Translations under genes and position numbers: made by a program
Shown here: piece by piece, positions 1-10,253 of the stretch
Layout: each line of letters opens with the position of its first letter
Position numbering within the stretch: the first letter of the stretch is position 1
The notes under the pieces: generated by a model
Told to the model about the DNA's origin: nothing
The model's input: the letters and a program-made list of their open reading frames with translations, nothing else
Database searches by the model: none
Assembly (NCBI RefSeq): GCF_002873455.1
Contig: NZ_MCUN01000004.1
Span: 62,001 to 126,000 of the forward strand
DNA: 64,000 nucleotides
From: Vibrio splendidus
GTDB lineage: Bacteria > Pseudomonadota > Gammaproteobacteria > Enterobacterales > Vibrionaceae
Reading direction: 5' to 3'

Positions 1-2
1 AT

Positions 3-32
3 ATTGAGATCGGTGTTGAATTCGCTAAATAA
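3..32 (+). CDS. 3' end of an upstream gene, possibly malate dehydrogenase
   Basis: Nine in-frame codons (IEIGVEFAK) precede a TAA stop, followed at once by a Rho-independent terminator. The residues resemble the C-terminus of bacterial malate dehydrogenase, and mdh lies next to ispB in Vibrio, so mdh is the best guess. Too little of the gene is inside the window to be sure. Confidence 0.35.
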   Translation: MEIGVEFAK

Positions 33-71
33 GCGATAGATAACTGAACTCTGCTAAAAAGACAGTTAACG

Positions 72-99
72 AAAGCCGATCCTTGTGATCGGCTTTTTT
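72..99 (+). terminator. Rho-independent terminator
   Basis: A 10-bp GC-rich stem (AAAGCCGATC / GATCGGCTTT) with a five-base loop and a following T run. It closes the gene that enters the window from the left. Confidence 0.85.
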
Positions 100-161
100 G
101 ATCCTTACACTCATCTTACTCGTAGTCTTTATTTGACCACGAAGAATTAGGGTATCGGATT

Positions 162-353
162 ATGACTAGAGTACAAAAGGGAATGAATGTTAACTATCTA
201 GGCCGCTTAGGTAAGATATTGGTTATCGATGAGCAAGAGCAGTTCGCTTTGTTTGAGTCTTACAACAGTCATAAGCAATATGCGGTTCCGTTGGAAGAAC
301 TTGAAGAGATCGAAGCGCAGTTACCCTTGTCATTAGAATCCAGTCGATATTGA
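162..353 (+). CDS. small conserved hypothetical protein (63 aa)
   Basis: A 63-residue open frame with an acidic C-terminal half. It lies between the putative mdh and the convergent ispB, where Vibrio genomes commonly carry a small hypothetical gene. No signal peptide, membrane segment or motif that I recognise is present. The pattern LGRLGKILVIDEQ followed by FALFESY suggests a small beta-rich fold, but this is only an impression. The ribosome binding site is weak. It is followed by a terminator shared with ispB. Function unknown. Confidence 0.6.
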   Translation: MTRVQKGMNVNYLGRLGKILVIDEQEQFALFESYNSHKQYAVPLEELEEIEAQLPLSLESSRY

Positions 354-382
354 AATTTAGAGTGGTATCTAGCAGGATCAAA

Positions 383-406
383 AAAAGAGCCAATAGGCTC
401 TTTTTT
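383..406. terminator. bidirectional terminator between convergent genes
   Basis: The hairpin AAAAGAGCC / GGCTCTTTT has A and T tracts on both sides, so it can end transcription of both the small plus-strand gene and ispB on the minus strand. Confidence 0.8.
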
Positions 407-434
407 ATTATATAGCTGTCTACTTAGCTTCCAT

Positions 435-1406
435 TTACTTGCTACGTTTTACTGCAAGGTGAGCTAATGTAGTTAAAGCCTGCTTATATTCTGAATCAGG
501 AAGAATAGAAAGCTCAGCTATAGCTTTGTCTGCTTCTTCATAGGCTTTATTCGTCGTGTACTCTAAAGAGCCTGTTTCTTTCATAACAGCCATAATGTCG
601 TTGAGACGTTCCATGCCATTCGCTTTTTCGATCGCTTCACGAATCATGCTGCTTTGTTCTGGTGAACCATTATGCATTGCGTAAAGTAGAGGCAGTGTTG
701 GTTTGCCTTCGGCAAGATCATCACCAACGTTCTTACCCATCTCTTTACCATCAGCAGTGTAATCCATCACATCATCAATCAATTGGAACGCAGTGCCTAG
801 GTATTTACCGTAGTTTTGCATTGCCGTTTCGATTTCTGGTGATGATTCACTAAGAATTGCACCGATTTGTGTTGCAGCTTCAAATAAGCGAGCGGTCTTC
901 GAGTAGATGACCTGCATGTAACTTTCTTCTGTCGTGTCTGGGTTATTGCAGTTCATTAACTGTTGAACTTCACCCTCAGCAATCACGTTAACCGCTTCAC
1001 TCATTAACTCAAGGATCTTTAAGGATCCTAGCGTTGTCATCATCTGGAACGAGCGAGTGTAGATAAAGTCACCCACCAAAACGCTAGCGGCATTACCAAA
1101 AGCTGCATTGGCTGTTGCTTTACCGCGTCTCATGTCCGACTCGTCGACAACATCATCATGGAGAAGGGTAGCAGTGTGAATAAACTCGATAAAAGCTGCA
1201 GAGGTGATGTGAGCTTCACCTTGATAACCAAGTGCACGAGCAGATAAAAGAGCAAGCAAAGGACGTAGGCGTTTGCCACCACCGCTAACGATATAAAAAC
1301 CAAGCTGGTTGATTAAACTTACGTCAGAATTAAGTTGGGCTTGAATTGTTTCATTCACTTTTGCCATATCATTGGCAGTAAGCGTTTGGATAGCTTTAAA
1401 ATCCAT
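435..1406 (-). CDS. ispB: octaprenyl diphosphate synthase
   Basis: A trans-polyprenyl diphosphate synthase of 323 residues, the usual length for IspB. It extends farnesyl diphosphate with isopentenyl diphosphate to make the ubiquinone/menaquinone side chain in the cytosol. The first aspartate-rich motif is seen as LLHDDVVDESDMRRG near residue 85, and the second as QLIDDVMDY near residue 210, followed by the GKNVGDDLAEGKPTLPLL segment. The GGGKRLRP motif that binds isopentenyl diphosphate is near residue 42. The gene is divergent from rplU, the usual arrangement in gamma-proteobacteria, and the two probably share the 1407-1674 promoter region. Confidence 0.96.
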   Translation of the reverse strand: MDFKAIQTLTANDMAKVNETIQAQLNSDVSLINQLGFYIVSGGGKRLRPLLALLSARALGYQGEAHITSAAFIEFIHTATLLHDDVVDESDMRRGKATANAAFGNAASVLVGDFIYTRSFQMMTTLGSLKILELMSEAVNVIAEGEVQQLMNCNNPDTTEESYMQVIYSKTARLFEAATQIGAILSESSPEIETAMQNYGKYLGTAFQLIDDVMDYTADGKEMGKNVGDDLAEGKPTLPLLYAMHNGSPEQSSMIREAIEKANGMERLNDIMAVMKETGSLEYTTNKAYEEADKAIAELSILPDSEYKQALTTLAHLAVKRSK

Positions 1407-1674
1407 TGTTCATCCGGCTGAAGTTAGACCCTGTAAGGCTTATACGTTGTATTTAATTGTTGAATAATACACTAAAAAACGTTGATTAATACATCACTTA
1501 AAGGCATCATTGCCGCACTTTTCTTTGGCGAACATGTTTTCGCCAATATTTTAAAAATATGGCTTGTCATAGCGGCATGATTCCCGTAGAATCTGCGCCC
1601 TATTGATTAGTTTAGCGCACACCCGAGTTGTAGAATTAACAACCATAGGCTGTGCGGAAAAAGCGGAGTAAAAT

Positions 1675-1986
1675 ATGTACGCTGTTTTCCAATCTGGTGG
1701 CAAACAACACCGAGTAAGCGAAGGTCAAACACTTCGTTTAGAGAAATTAGACGTTGAAACTGGTGCAACTGTAGAATTTGATAAAGTTCTTCTTGTTGCT
1801 AACGGCGAAGAAATCGCTGTTGGTGCACCTCTTGTTGAAGGTGGCAAAGTTACTGCAGAAGTAGTACAACACGGTCGTGGCGATAAAGTAAAAATCGTTA
1901 AGTTCCGTCGTCGTAAGCACTCGCGTAAGCAAGCTGGTCACCGTCAGTGGTTCACAGAAGTGAAAATCACTGGCATTAACGCTTAA
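1675..1986 (+). CDS. rplU: 50S ribosomal protein L21
   Basis: A full-length L21 of 103 residues beginning [14 protein letters not shown], with the family signature [19 protein letters not shown] near the C-terminus that contacts 23S rRNA. L21 is a structural protein of the large ribosomal subunit. An AGCGGAG Shine-Dalgarno lies just before the ATG. The gene is first in an operon with rpmA, 19 bp apart; cgtA follows after a terminator. The long leader from about 1560 may carry the operon promoter. Confidence 0.98.
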   Translation: MYAVFQSGGKQHRVSEGQTLRLEKLDVETGATVEFDKVLLVANGEEIAVGAPLVEGGKVTAEVVQHGRGDKVKIVKFRRRKHSRKQAGHRQWFTEVKITGINA

Positions 1987-2005
1987 GTATTAGGAGAGTT
2001 TAACA

Positions 2006-2263
2006 ATGGCACATAAAAAAGCTGGCGGTTCTACTAATAACGGCCGCGATTCAGAAAGCAAACGTCTTGGTGTTAAGCGTTTTGGTGGTGAATCTGTTCT
2101 TGCAGGTAACATCATCGTTCGTCAACGTGGTACTAAGTTCCACGCTGGCACAAACGTTGGCATCGGTAAAGACCATACTCTTTTCGCTCTTACTGAAGGT
2201 AAAGTGAAATTTGCAGTAAAAGGTCCTAAAAACCGTAAGTTTGTAAGCATCGAAGCTGAGTAA
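2006..2263 (+). CDS. rpmA: 50S ribosomal protein L27
   Basis: A full-length L27 of 85 residues. The N-terminus is [20 protein letters not shown], the flexible tail that reaches the peptidyl transferase centre, followed by the conserved [20 protein letters not shown] block. It directly follows rplU with an AGGAG ribosome binding site and is followed by a strong terminator, so rplU-rpmA is a two-gene operon. Confidence 0.98.
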   Translation: MAHKKAGGSTNNGRDSESKRLGVKRFGGESVLAGNIIVRQRGTKFHAGTNVGIGKDHTLFALTEGKVKFAVKGPKNRKFVSIEAE

Positions 2264-2310
2264 TTTAATCTTTTATTAGATTATTTATACTAGCTTTCAA
2301 GCTGAATTCA

Positions 2311-2339
2311 AAAGCCCTGCCGATTCGGCAGGGTTTTTT
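2311..2339 (+). terminator. Rho-independent terminator of rplU-rpmA
   Basis: The stem AGCCCTGCCGA / TTCGGCAGGGTT with a T run lies 48 bp after rpmA. Confidence 0.9.
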
Positions 2340-2489
2340 ATTTATAGCGAGAATAAAAAAGTAGACGCTCTTGTTTTGGTTTTGATAAGCCGTTTTATTT
2401 TTGAGAAACAGTTTGGTTTTATGAAGAAGCCGTTTGTTTTTTAATATACAGAAAGCAAAGAACCTCTCCTTATTTGTTCCTTGGTTGCA

Positions 2490-2529
2490 GATCGATCTAG
2501 ATCTTAGGTGATCGATCTAAACACGGATC
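2490..2529. promoter_or_regulatory. Dam-site (GATC) cluster upstream of cgtA
   Basis: Six GATC sites occur in 40 bp (2490, 2494, 2500, 2510, 2514, 2526), including two copies of GATCGATCTA 20 bp apart. A TAGAAT -10-like hexamer follows at 2533. The rest of the 2264-2589 spacer is AT-rich and holds only the rpmA terminator. Such density could make the cgtA promoter sensitive to Dam methylation or SeqA, which is inference. Confidence 0.45.
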
Positions 2530-2586
2530 TGCTAGAATTTATATCACTCCTTGATGAGTGGTAACGCAACGTAAGTGCGGAGTTAA

Positions 2587-3762
<1,176 letters not shown>

Positions 3763-3826
3763 TAATCCTCGTTGTTTCTTATAAGCACTTTGGTCGCTTT
3801 TTCTAAGATACACTGATAGTTTTATT

Positions 3827-3854
3827 GAACCGCAATGAAAATTGCGGTTTTTTT
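3827..3854 (+). terminator. Rho-independent terminator after cgtA
   Basis: The hairpin AACCGCAAT / ATTGCGGTT is followed by a run of seven or more T. Confidence 0.88.
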
Positions 3855-3931
3855 GTATCTAAATCATGACGTCTTGTTGTTTTTTATGCAAAATTTATCT
3901 TTAGATAATTAACGCCTATGGGAAGGAAATC

Positions 3932-4699
3932 ATGGCATCAAAACAAAGAGCGATCTCAAGGTTAGTCGCTCAATCAGGACAAATGTTATTGGCGCATGGA
4001 GCCGAGAGCACATTAGTTGGCGATATCATGCGTCGCATCGGTATCTCTTGTGGAGTCGATGAAGTAGAGGTTGCATTGTCTGCCAATGCACTTGTTGTTA
4101 CTACTGTAATGGATGATCACTGTATTACGACGACTCGAAGCTGCGCTGATCGTGGTATCAACATGCAAGTGATTACTGATATTCAGCGAGTCTGTATCAT
4201 GATGGAGAAGGGAATTCTTGATTATGGAATGGCTTATAGAAAGATTCAAAACATTAGTCCTGAACGCTACAACCGTTGGTTAGTTGTCGTAATGATAGGG
4301 TTATCGTGTGCTTCTTTTAGCCGTCTTGCTGGTGGAGATTGGCATGTCTTTATGATGACGTTTATAGCTTCTGCTTGCGGCATGATCGTCAGACAAGAGA
4401 TCGGTCATCGTCACTTCAATCCGTTATTGAATTTTGCCATTACGGCTTTCGTTACCACGACTATCTCTGCTCAAGCTGTGCTTTACAATATTGGAGGTCA
4501 ACCCACCATCGTGATGGCTTCTTCAGTATTGATGCTCGTGCCTGGCTTTCCTCTGATTAACTCCGTAGCGGATATGCTTAAAGGCCATATTAATATGGGA
4601 TTGGCGCGCTTTACTATGGCCAGCCTATTAACCCTAGCGACTAGCTTGGGTATTGTCGCAGCGATGAGCCTATCAGATGTTTGGGGATGGGCAAACTAA
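3932..4699 (+). CDS. yjjP: YjjP-like threonine/serine exporter, large subunit
   Basis: A 255-residue protein of the ThrE N-terminal family (DUF1212). The first 110 or so residues form the soluble domain (SGQMLLAHGAESTLVGDIM...). About five hydrophobic helices follow from residue 115, including the family stretch MLVPGFPLINSVADMLKGH. In E. coli, YjjP and YjjB together export succinate, and related ThrE proteins export threonine and serine, so the true substrate here is not fixed. It overlaps yjjB by one base (TAATG), which suggests translational coupling. A GGAAGGAA ribosome binding site precedes the ATG. Confidence 0.88.
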   Translation: MASKQRAISRLVAQSGQMLLAHGAESTLVGDIMRRIGISCGVDEVEVALSANALVVTTVMDDHCITTTRSCADRGINMQVITDIQRVCIMMEKGILDYGMAYRKIQNISPERYNRWLVVVMIGLSCASFSRLAGGDWHVFMMTFIASACGMIVRQEIGHRHFNPLLNFAITAFVTTTISAQAVLYNIGGQPTIVMASSVLMLVPGFPLINSVADMLKGHINMGLARFTMASLLTLATSLGIVAAMSLSDVWGWAN

Positions 4700-5172
4700 T
4701 GACTGTTTTTGAAATCTTTGTTGGGTTACTCAACGATATGTTTTTTGCTGCGATACCTGCCGTCGGTTTTGCACTGGTCTTTAACGTGCCACAACGTGCG
4801 TTGATCTATTGTGCTCTCGGTGGATCCATTGGCCACGGTAGTCGCTACTTAATGATGCATTTCGGCATTCCCATCGAATGGGCAACGTTCTTCGCGGCTA
4901 CTATTGTGGGGATGATTGGCGTTCATTGGTCACATAAGCTGTTAGCTCATCCAAAGGTATTTACCGTCGCCGCCTTAATCCCCATGGTTCCCGGAGTCTT
5001 CGCGTTCAAGGCGATGATTGCTATGGTTGAAATTAACCGAGCAGGATACAACCCAGAACTATTGGCATTGTTGATGGAGAACTTTTTGAAATCGATGTTC
5101 ATAATCGCAGGGCTTGCGGTTGGCTTGGCAGTACCAGGGCTGCTCTTTTATAGAAGAAGACCGATAGTATAA
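4699..5172 (+). CDS. yjjB: YjjB-like exporter, small subunit
   Basis: A ThrE_2-type (DUF3815) integral membrane protein of 157 residues from the chosen ATG at 4699, which overlaps the yjjP stop. The longer TTG-started frame from 4681 would only add residues that do not align with the family. Four hydrophobic segments are visible, with conserved NDMFFAAIPAVGFALVFNVP at the N-terminus, GSIGHGSR and the PMVPGVFAFKAM motif. It is the partner of YjjP; neither half is expected to work alone. Confidence 0.88.
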   Translation: MTVFEIFVGLLNDMFFAAIPAVGFALVFNVPQRALIYCALGGSIGHGSRYLMMHFGIPIEWATFFAATIVGMIGVHWSHKLLAHPKVFTVAALIPMVPGVFAFKAMIAMVEINRAGYNPELLALLMENFLKSMFIIAGLAVGLAVPGLLFYRRRPIV

Positions 5173-5243
5173 TCGCATAATGATTTACCCTATGAGGGAA
5201 ATCGGTATAATCTGTGTCTCAGAAATTACAGAGGTATAGAGTT

Positions 5244-5774
5244 GTGAAAATTAGCTTAATTGCAGCTATGGCTCATGGTGGGAAAATTGACAAGGAAAAT
5301 GGTTTTTATTTACCTGAAGCTGGTGACAGAATTATTGGTAAAGAGAATGCCATGCCATGGCACTTACCTGCTGATTTTGCTTGGTTTAAAAAGCACACTC
5401 TAGGAAAACCAGTAATTATGGGGCGCAGAACTTATGATTCTATAGGTCGCCCTCTTCCTGGAAGACAGAATATAGTTATCAGTCGTGATCCTGAGTTATC
5501 CATCGACGGGGTAACAACAGTTACATCTACAGAGGAAGCTCTAAAAGCTGTTGGAGACGTTGAAGAGGTAATGGTTATAGGTGGTGGTTCTATATATGAA
5601 TCTTACCTTCCTATAGCAAATAAACTATATCTAACATTTATTGAAGCTGAAATTGAAGGTGATACTCGCTTTCCTAGCTGGGGAAGTGAAGGTTGGACTT
5701 GTGAGTACGATGAATATTACAGTCATGATACTAAGAACCGATTTGATATGCACTTTGTTATATTAGAGCGATAA
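5244..5774 (+). CDS. folA: dihydrofolate reductase with an N-terminal insertion
   Basis: Dihydrofolate reductase reduces dihydrofolate to tetrahydrofolate with NADPH. GTG 5244 is chosen as start because GAGGT lies just upstream and the sequence then begins VKISLIAAMA, as in the family. The core is canonical: IIGKENAMPWHLPADFAWFK, GKPVIMGRRTYDSIGRPLPG, NIVISRD and VMVIGGGSIYESYLP. Between IAAMA and RIIG there is an insertion of about 17 residues (GGKIDKENGFYLPEAGD) at the start of the Met20-loop region, giving 176 residues instead of about 160. The catalytic acidic residue and nucleotide-binding motifs remain, so the enzyme is probably active. Confidence 0.92.
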   Translation: MKISLIAAMAHGGKIDKENGFYLPEAGDRIIGKENAMPWHLPADFAWFKKHTLGKPVIMGRRTYDSIGRPLPGRQNIVISRDPELSIDGVTTVTSTEEALKAVGDVEEVMVIGGGSIYESYLPIANKLYLTFIEAEIEGDTRFPSWGSEGWTCEYDEYYSHDTKNRFDMHFVILER

Positions 5775-5819
5775 TTTATAGTATGGCTTGCTTTCTTGAA
5801 ATATAAAGCAAGCCCTATA

Positions 5820-6632
5820 TTAAACTATAGTTAGAGCTTCTTGAGTGAAGAACTGTTTGTCTTCCCAGCGAAGTACCGTCAACTGACCACCCCAAACGCA
5901 TCCTGTATCTAAACCAATCACATCTTTTCCTGAGTAACCTTCTAGCGCAGCCCAGTGTCCAAATAAAACCGTCTTATCCAGTTCTATACGTTGTGGTAGG
6001 TCAAACCAAGGCACTAACGGCTCAGTAGTAATTTCGCTTGGCGGAAGTTTACAGGCCATATCGAGTCGACCATCAGTAAAACAGAATCGCATTCTAGTCA
6101 GACTATTGATCGCATAGCGATAGCGCTCAATCCCTTCTAAATTTTGATTCCATAAATCAGGCATGTTGCTGTACATGTTTTCGATAAGCCATTGCCACTG
6201 ATCGGATTTTAATAAGGCACTTATCTCTCGATTTTCAATCCTTGCTCGCTCTAGATCCCATTGAGGTGAAATGCCAGCATGAGACATCACGAACTCTGGA
6301 TGTTCTTGAATTAAAGGCTGTTGTCTTAACCATTCGAGCAGCTGTTCTCGGTCTTCTGCATCAAGAATGGGTTGAGTCTTGTCTTTTGCTTTAGCTGGAA
6401 ATAGCCCTAAGGAAACCGCAAGTAGATGTAAGTCATGGTTGCCTAATACAACCTTAGCAGCGTTACCTAGGCTACGAATAAAGCGTAGCGTCTCCAATGA
6501 TTTAGGACCACGGGCGACTAAATCACCAGCAACCCATAAGGTATCTTGCTGCTTATCAAAATTGACGGTTTTAAGCAGTAATTGAAATTCGTCGAAGCAC
6601 CCTTGGATGTCTCCGACAATATAATTCGACAC
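5820..6632 (-). CDS. apaH: bis(5'-nucleosyl)-tetraphosphatase, symmetrical
   Basis: A 270-residue calcineurin-type phosphoesterase that splits Ap4A into two ADP. Metal-binding motifs are in order: VGDIQG near residue 6, GDLVARG near 37, LGNHD near 65 and later GHWAALEG. It is the last gene of the lptD-surA-pdxA-rsmA-apaG-apaH run, the same order as in E. coli and V. cholerae. It lies 29 bp after apaG and converges with folA across a short AT-rich spacer. Confidence 0.96.
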   Translation of the reverse strand: MSNYIVGDIQGCFDEFQLLLKTVNFDKQQDTLWVAGDLVARGPKSLETLRFIRSLGNAAKVVLGNHDLHLLAVSLGLFPAKAKDKTQPILDAEDREQLLEWLRQQPLIQEHPEFVMSHAGISPQWDLERARIENREISALLKSDQWQWLIENMYSNMPDLWNQNLEGIERYRYAINSLTRMRFCFTDGRLDMACKLPPSEITTEPLVPWFDLPQRIELDKTVLFGHWAALEGYSGKDVIGLDTGCVWGGQLTVLRWEDKQFFTQEALTIV

Positions 6633-6661
6633 AATAATTTCCTGTAGATACAGATGAACGG

Positions 6662-7042
6662 CTAATTAAGAATATTAGGGATCGCGAGTCTAAATGGATC
6701 CACTTCAGTTATGAAGTCGATGCCTTTGTTATCAGTCATCACATAATGACCTTGCATAACACCCACAGGAGTTTCGATGACGGTACCACTGGTGTAAGTG
6801 TATTCGTCGTTGGCTTCAATCACGGGTTGCTGCCCAACCACGCCATCACCTTCTATGGTGAGTTGTTTGCCGTTGGAGTCGGTAATTAGCCAGCGGCGAG
6901 ACATGAGTTGAACCGTTGTTTTGCTGAGGTTTTTGATGGTAATAATGTAGGCGAAGACGTAGCGGTTCTTCGTTGGTTCAGATTGTTCCTCTATGTATTT
7001 AGAGTGAACCTGACATTTGATACAAGGCGTAGATATATCCAT
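6662..7042 (-). CDS. apaG: ApaG domain protein
   Basis: A single ApaG (DUF525) domain of 126 residues with an immunoglobulin-like beta fold. The family pattern is seen as [43 protein letters not shown] and [18 protein letters not shown]. Its biochemical role is still unclear; the gene is named for its place before apaH. It sits between rsmA and apaH on the same strand. Confidence 0.94.
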   Translation of the reverse strand: MDISTPCIKCQVHSKYIEEQSEPTKNRYVFAYIITIKNLSKTTVQLMSRRWLITDSNGKQLTIEGDGVVGQQPVIEANDEYTYTSGTVIETPVGVMQGHYVMTDNKGIDFITEVDPFRLAIPNILN

Positions 7043-7124
7043 ATTCGCACCTTTTGTTGTTGGTATACTTTAAAGTATTACATAAAAAACAGGCTCCTCA
7101 CCGAAGTGTAGGAGCCTTTTAGAA

Positions 7125-7940
7125 TTATTTGTCAGCGCTGTGAGTGTCGTACAACCAGTTTGCCATGTCGACAAACTGCTCGAGCGTTAAATTCTCAGGG
7201 CGCATGCCTGGATTAACACCCAACTCTTCAAGTACTTCCTTGTCGATTAGGCTCTTGTAGCAGTTACGAACCGTTTTACGACGCTGGTTAAAGCCTTCAC
7301 GACATACTCGGTCCAACCATTTCAGGTCTTTTGCCGGGTAAGGCAACACTTCATATGGTTGAAGGCGTACAACTGCAGAGTCTACCTTCGGTGGCGGAAC
7401 GAAGGCCGTTGGTGGCACTTCTAGCACAGGTGTTACTTTACAGTAGTATTGAGCCATTACCGTAAGACGACCGTAAGCTTTAGTACCTGGGCCGGCCGCT
7501 AATCGGTTAACCACTTCTTTTTGAAGCATAAAGTGCATGTCTTGTACGTCTTTATGGAACTCAAAAAGGTGGAACATCAATGGTGTAGAAATGTTGTATG
7601 GCAAGTTACCGAAGATACGTAGCTTGTTGTTTGGCTTAACAAGTTGTTCGAAATCGAACTTCATTGCATCGCCTTCATAGATCGTTAGCTTATCAGCCAG
7701 ATCGGGATGGTTACGAAGACGTTCAGCCAAGTCTCTATCTAATTCGATAACGGTAAATTTATCGACAAGCTTACCCACAGGCTCAGTAATTGCGCCTAGA
7801 CCAGGACCGATCTCTACCAAATTTTGACCTGGTAGTGGGTTAATGCTCGATACGATGCCATCAATAATATATGGATCGTTAAGGAAGTTTTGACCAAAAC
7901 GTTTACGCGCTTTGTGCCCTAAGTGGACATCATTTCTCAT
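7125..7940 (-). CDS. rsmA: 16S rRNA dimethyladenosine transferase
   Basis: RsmA (KsgA) dimethylates A1518 and A1519 at the 3' end of 16S rRNA during small-subunit maturation. The 271-residue protein has the SAM-binding motif [11 protein letters not shown] near residue 43, and the catalytic NLPYNIS motif near 113, followed by the C-terminal helical domain. The start overlaps the end of pdxA by four bases, so the two are translationally coupled, as in other gamma-proteobacteria. Confidence 0.97.
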   Translation of the reverse strand: MRNDVHLGHKARKRFGQNFLNDPYIIDGIVSSINPLPGQNLVEIGPGLGAITEPVGKLVDKFTVIELDRDLAERLRNHPDLADKLTIYEGDAMKFDFEQLVKPNNKLRIFGNLPYNISTPLMFHLFEFHKDVQDMHFMLQKEVVNRLAAGPGTKAYGRLTVMAQYYCKVTPVLEVPPTAFVPPPKVDSAVVRLQPYEVLPYPAKDLKWLDRVCREGFNQRRKTVRNCYKSLIDKEVLEELGVNPGMRPENLTLEQFVDMANWLYDTHSADK

Positions 7941-8926
7941 TGCTTTTTCTCTACTAATTCAATGGCGTGCGTGAGCGCTGTTCTAAAGCTCCCTGTATCG
8001 GCTTGGCCTTTCCCTGCCAAGTCTAAGGCGGTACCGTGGTCGACTGATGTGCGAATAAACGGTAAGCCAAGCGTGATGTTCACTGAGCGACCAAACCCTT
8101 TGTATTTCAATACTGGGAGTACTTGGTCGTGATACATACCTAAAACAGCATCTGCATCTTGCAAATATTTTTCATTAAAGATGGTGTCTGCTGGCAATGG
8201 GCCAACTAAATTAATACCATCTTTTTGGCGAATTTTTTCTAGCGTAGGGGTGATGGTTTCTATTTCTTCACGACCCAAACAACCATCTTCACCCGCATGT
8301 GGGTTCAAGCCACATACGTAGATAGTTGGTTTCTCAATAGCAAATTTTTCAACCAAGTCTTTATTCAGAATTGCAATAATTTGCTCTAATCTGTCTTCGG
8401 TCACTGCTTGAGATACATAAGCTAGTGGGATGTGCGTTGTTACTAGCGCAACACGCAGCCCTTCTGTTGCCAACATCATCACCACGAGCGGTGTATTGGA
8501 CTTCTCTGCAAAGAACTCGGTATGGCCGCTAAAAGCAACGCCAGCTCGGTTAATTACACCCTTGTGAACAGGGCCGGTGACAATAGCATCAAATTCATCA
8601 TTCATACAGCCAATTGCTGCGGTTTCTAAAGTATTTAATACGTAATGACCGTTAGCCTCATTGAGTTGGCCGGCTACGGCAGTTTCAGCAAGTGGAACGT
8701 GTTTCACGACCAGTGTGCCAGCACGTTGAGATTGCTTAGCTGCGCTTGCGTCGTAATCCAGTAGATTCACTTCGATACCAAGGATTTTGGCTCGCTCGGC
8801 TAGCAGTGTTTTATCGGCACAGACTACAAGTTGATGAGGCCAGCTTTCTTGAGATAGGGCCAGAGTTAAATCTGGACCTATCCCTGCGGGTTCACCTGCG
8901 GTTATGACAATACGTTTAGTTGTCAT
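7937..8926 (-). CDS. pdxA: 4-hydroxythreonine-4-phosphate dehydrogenase
   Basis: PdxA oxidises 4-phosphohydroxy-L-threonine in pyridoxal phosphate synthesis. The start is placed at the ATG at 8926 ([19 protein letters not shown]), preceded by GAGG nine bases upstream; an upstream ATG at 8959 has no ribosome binding site and lies deep in surA. Conserved metal-binding histidines fall in [16 protein letters not shown] and SVDHGTALD. The start overlaps the surA stop by 11 bases and its own stop overlaps rsmA, which marks a tight operon. Confidence 0.96.
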   Translation of the reverse strand: MTTKRIVITAGEPAGIGPDLTLALSQESWPHQLVVCADKTLLAERAKILGIEVNLLDYDASAAKQSQRAGTLVVKHVPLAETAVAGQLNEANGHYVLNTLETAAIGCMNDEFDAIVTGPVHKGVINRAGVAFSGHTEFFAEKSNTPLVVMMLATEGLRVALVTTHIPLAYVSQAVTEDRLEQIIAILNKDLVEKFAIEKPTIYVCGLNPHAGEDGCLGREEIETITPTLEKIRQKDGINLVGPLPADTIFNEKYLQDADAVLGMYHDQVLPVLKYKGFGRSVNITLGLPFIRTSVDHGTALDLAGKGQADTGSFRTALTHAIELVEKKQ

Positions 8927-10211
8927 CTTGGTCATCCTCAACCATTTCAACAAAGGCACTTGCTCTTACTTCTTGTAGCCATGCCCCCGCTTCTTCGTTG
9001 AACTTACGGTTAAATAGAATTTGGTAAGCTTTGTTTTTCAAAGCTGAATCGGTACGGTCTACTTCTCGACGGTCTAGTACTTCAACAATGTGCCAGCCAT
9101 GCACGGTTTTAAATGGTGCGCTGATCTTACCTTCAGGTAGCGTTTCTACTTGGTGCTTAAATTCAGGTACATACAAATCCGGTGTTTGGTAGCCTAGTTC
9201 ACCATCTTGCACGGCAGAGCCTGGGTCCTGGCTGTATTGCTGCGCAAGTTCACCAAAGCTCGCTTCACCCGCATTTACGCGACGTGTGATTTCTTCTAGT
9301 TGTTCTTTCGCGCCTTCGTCACTTAAGATTACGGTCGGTTTGATCAGGATATGACGAGCATTAACTTCCGTTACTGCTACCGTTTCCAAACCTTTCACAT
9401 CTTCAATTTTCAGAATGTGGAAACCAACACCGCTTCGGAAAGGACCAATGATGCTGCCTTTATTTTGCATTTTGATTTGGTCTGCAAAAATGGTTGGCAT
9501 CTCTTCTTTACGCATCCAACCCCAGTCACCACCTTGTAGTGCTTTAGGGCCTTTTGAATAAGTATAAGCCATGGTACTGAAATCTTTGCCTGAGTTGAGT
9601 TCTTCAACCACTTCTTTAGCCTGAGCCTCTAGCTCTTCTTTGGTTTGGTCATCATTAAAGCGAAGTTGGATATGTCCGATTTTGTATTGAACGGTCGCGT
9701 TTGTCTCTTGCGCTAAGATATCCGCAAGGTTATCGACTTCAGCAGGAAGAATGTTGATACGACGACGAACTAAGGCGTTACGCGCTTCACTTGCCGCAAT
9801 CTCTTTTCTTACTTGCTCACGAAATGCATTGTAACTTAGGCCTTCTTCTGCAACCGATGCTGTCAATTGTTCTACCGTTTGATTGTTGTCTTTCGCGATG
9901 CCTTCGATTGCTTGATCAAGTCGAGCATCATCAATACGAACGCCAATACGCTCTGCTTCTTGAGTTTGAATGGTATCGATGATCAGTTTTTCAAGCACTT
10001 GCTCATTGAGCACGTCTTGCGATGGCAGCGTTTGACCGCTTTTTTTTGCATTTGCGCGCAGCGTCTTCATTGAAGCATCGATATCACTTTGTAAGATCAC
10101 GCCTTCGTTAACGATAACTTTTACGCTGTCTAGTTCAACCGGCGCTGCGTGACTTGTTGATAAAGTACAAGCCGCTGCGATGGCAATTAATGTGCGTTTC
10201 CACAATGTCAT
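8916..10211 (-). CDS. surA: periplasmic peptidyl-prolyl isomerase and outer-membrane protein chaperone
   Basis: SurA carries unfolded outer-membrane beta-barrel proteins, including LptD, across the periplasm to the Bam complex. The 431-residue protein has a signal peptide ending in TLSTSHAA, a helical SurA N-terminal domain, and two parvulin domains. The first parvulin domain is near residues 175-275 ([10 protein letters not shown] ... [15 protein letters not shown]) and the second near 285-390 (ARHILIKP ... [16 protein letters not shown]). It follows lptD at 42 bp on the same strand, the conserved pairing of client and chaperone. Confidence 0.97.
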   Translation of the reverse strand: MTLWKRTLIAIAAACTLSTSHAAPVELDSVKVIVNEGVILQSDIDASMKTLRANAKKSGQTLPSQDVLNEQVLEKLIIDTIQTQEAERIGVRIDDARLDQAIEGIAKDNNQTVEQLTASVAEEGLSYNAFREQVRKEIAASEARNALVRRRINILPAEVDNLADILAQETNATVQYKIGHIQLRFNDDQTKEELEAQAKEVVEELNSGKDFSTMAYTYSKGPKALQGGDWGWMRKEEMPTIFADQIKMQNKGSIIGPFRSGVGFHILKIEDVKGLETVAVTEVNARHILIKPTVILSDEGAKEQLEEITRRVNAGEASFGELAQQYSQDPGSAVQDGELGYQTPDLYVPEFKHQVETLPEGKISAPFKTVHGWHIVEVLDRREVDRTDSALKNKAYQILFNRKFNEEAGAWLQEVRASAFVEMVEDDQDDN

Positions 10212-10253
10212 GTGTAATCCTTTAAATTTACTGACGTTTGTCAGTAAAGAAAA

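Noticed and set aside
5244..5774. An acquired trimethoprim-resistance dfrA cassette
   Set aside because: Apart from the insertion the protein looks like a native Vibrio FolA, it stands in the usual place beside apaH, and there is no attC or integron structure.
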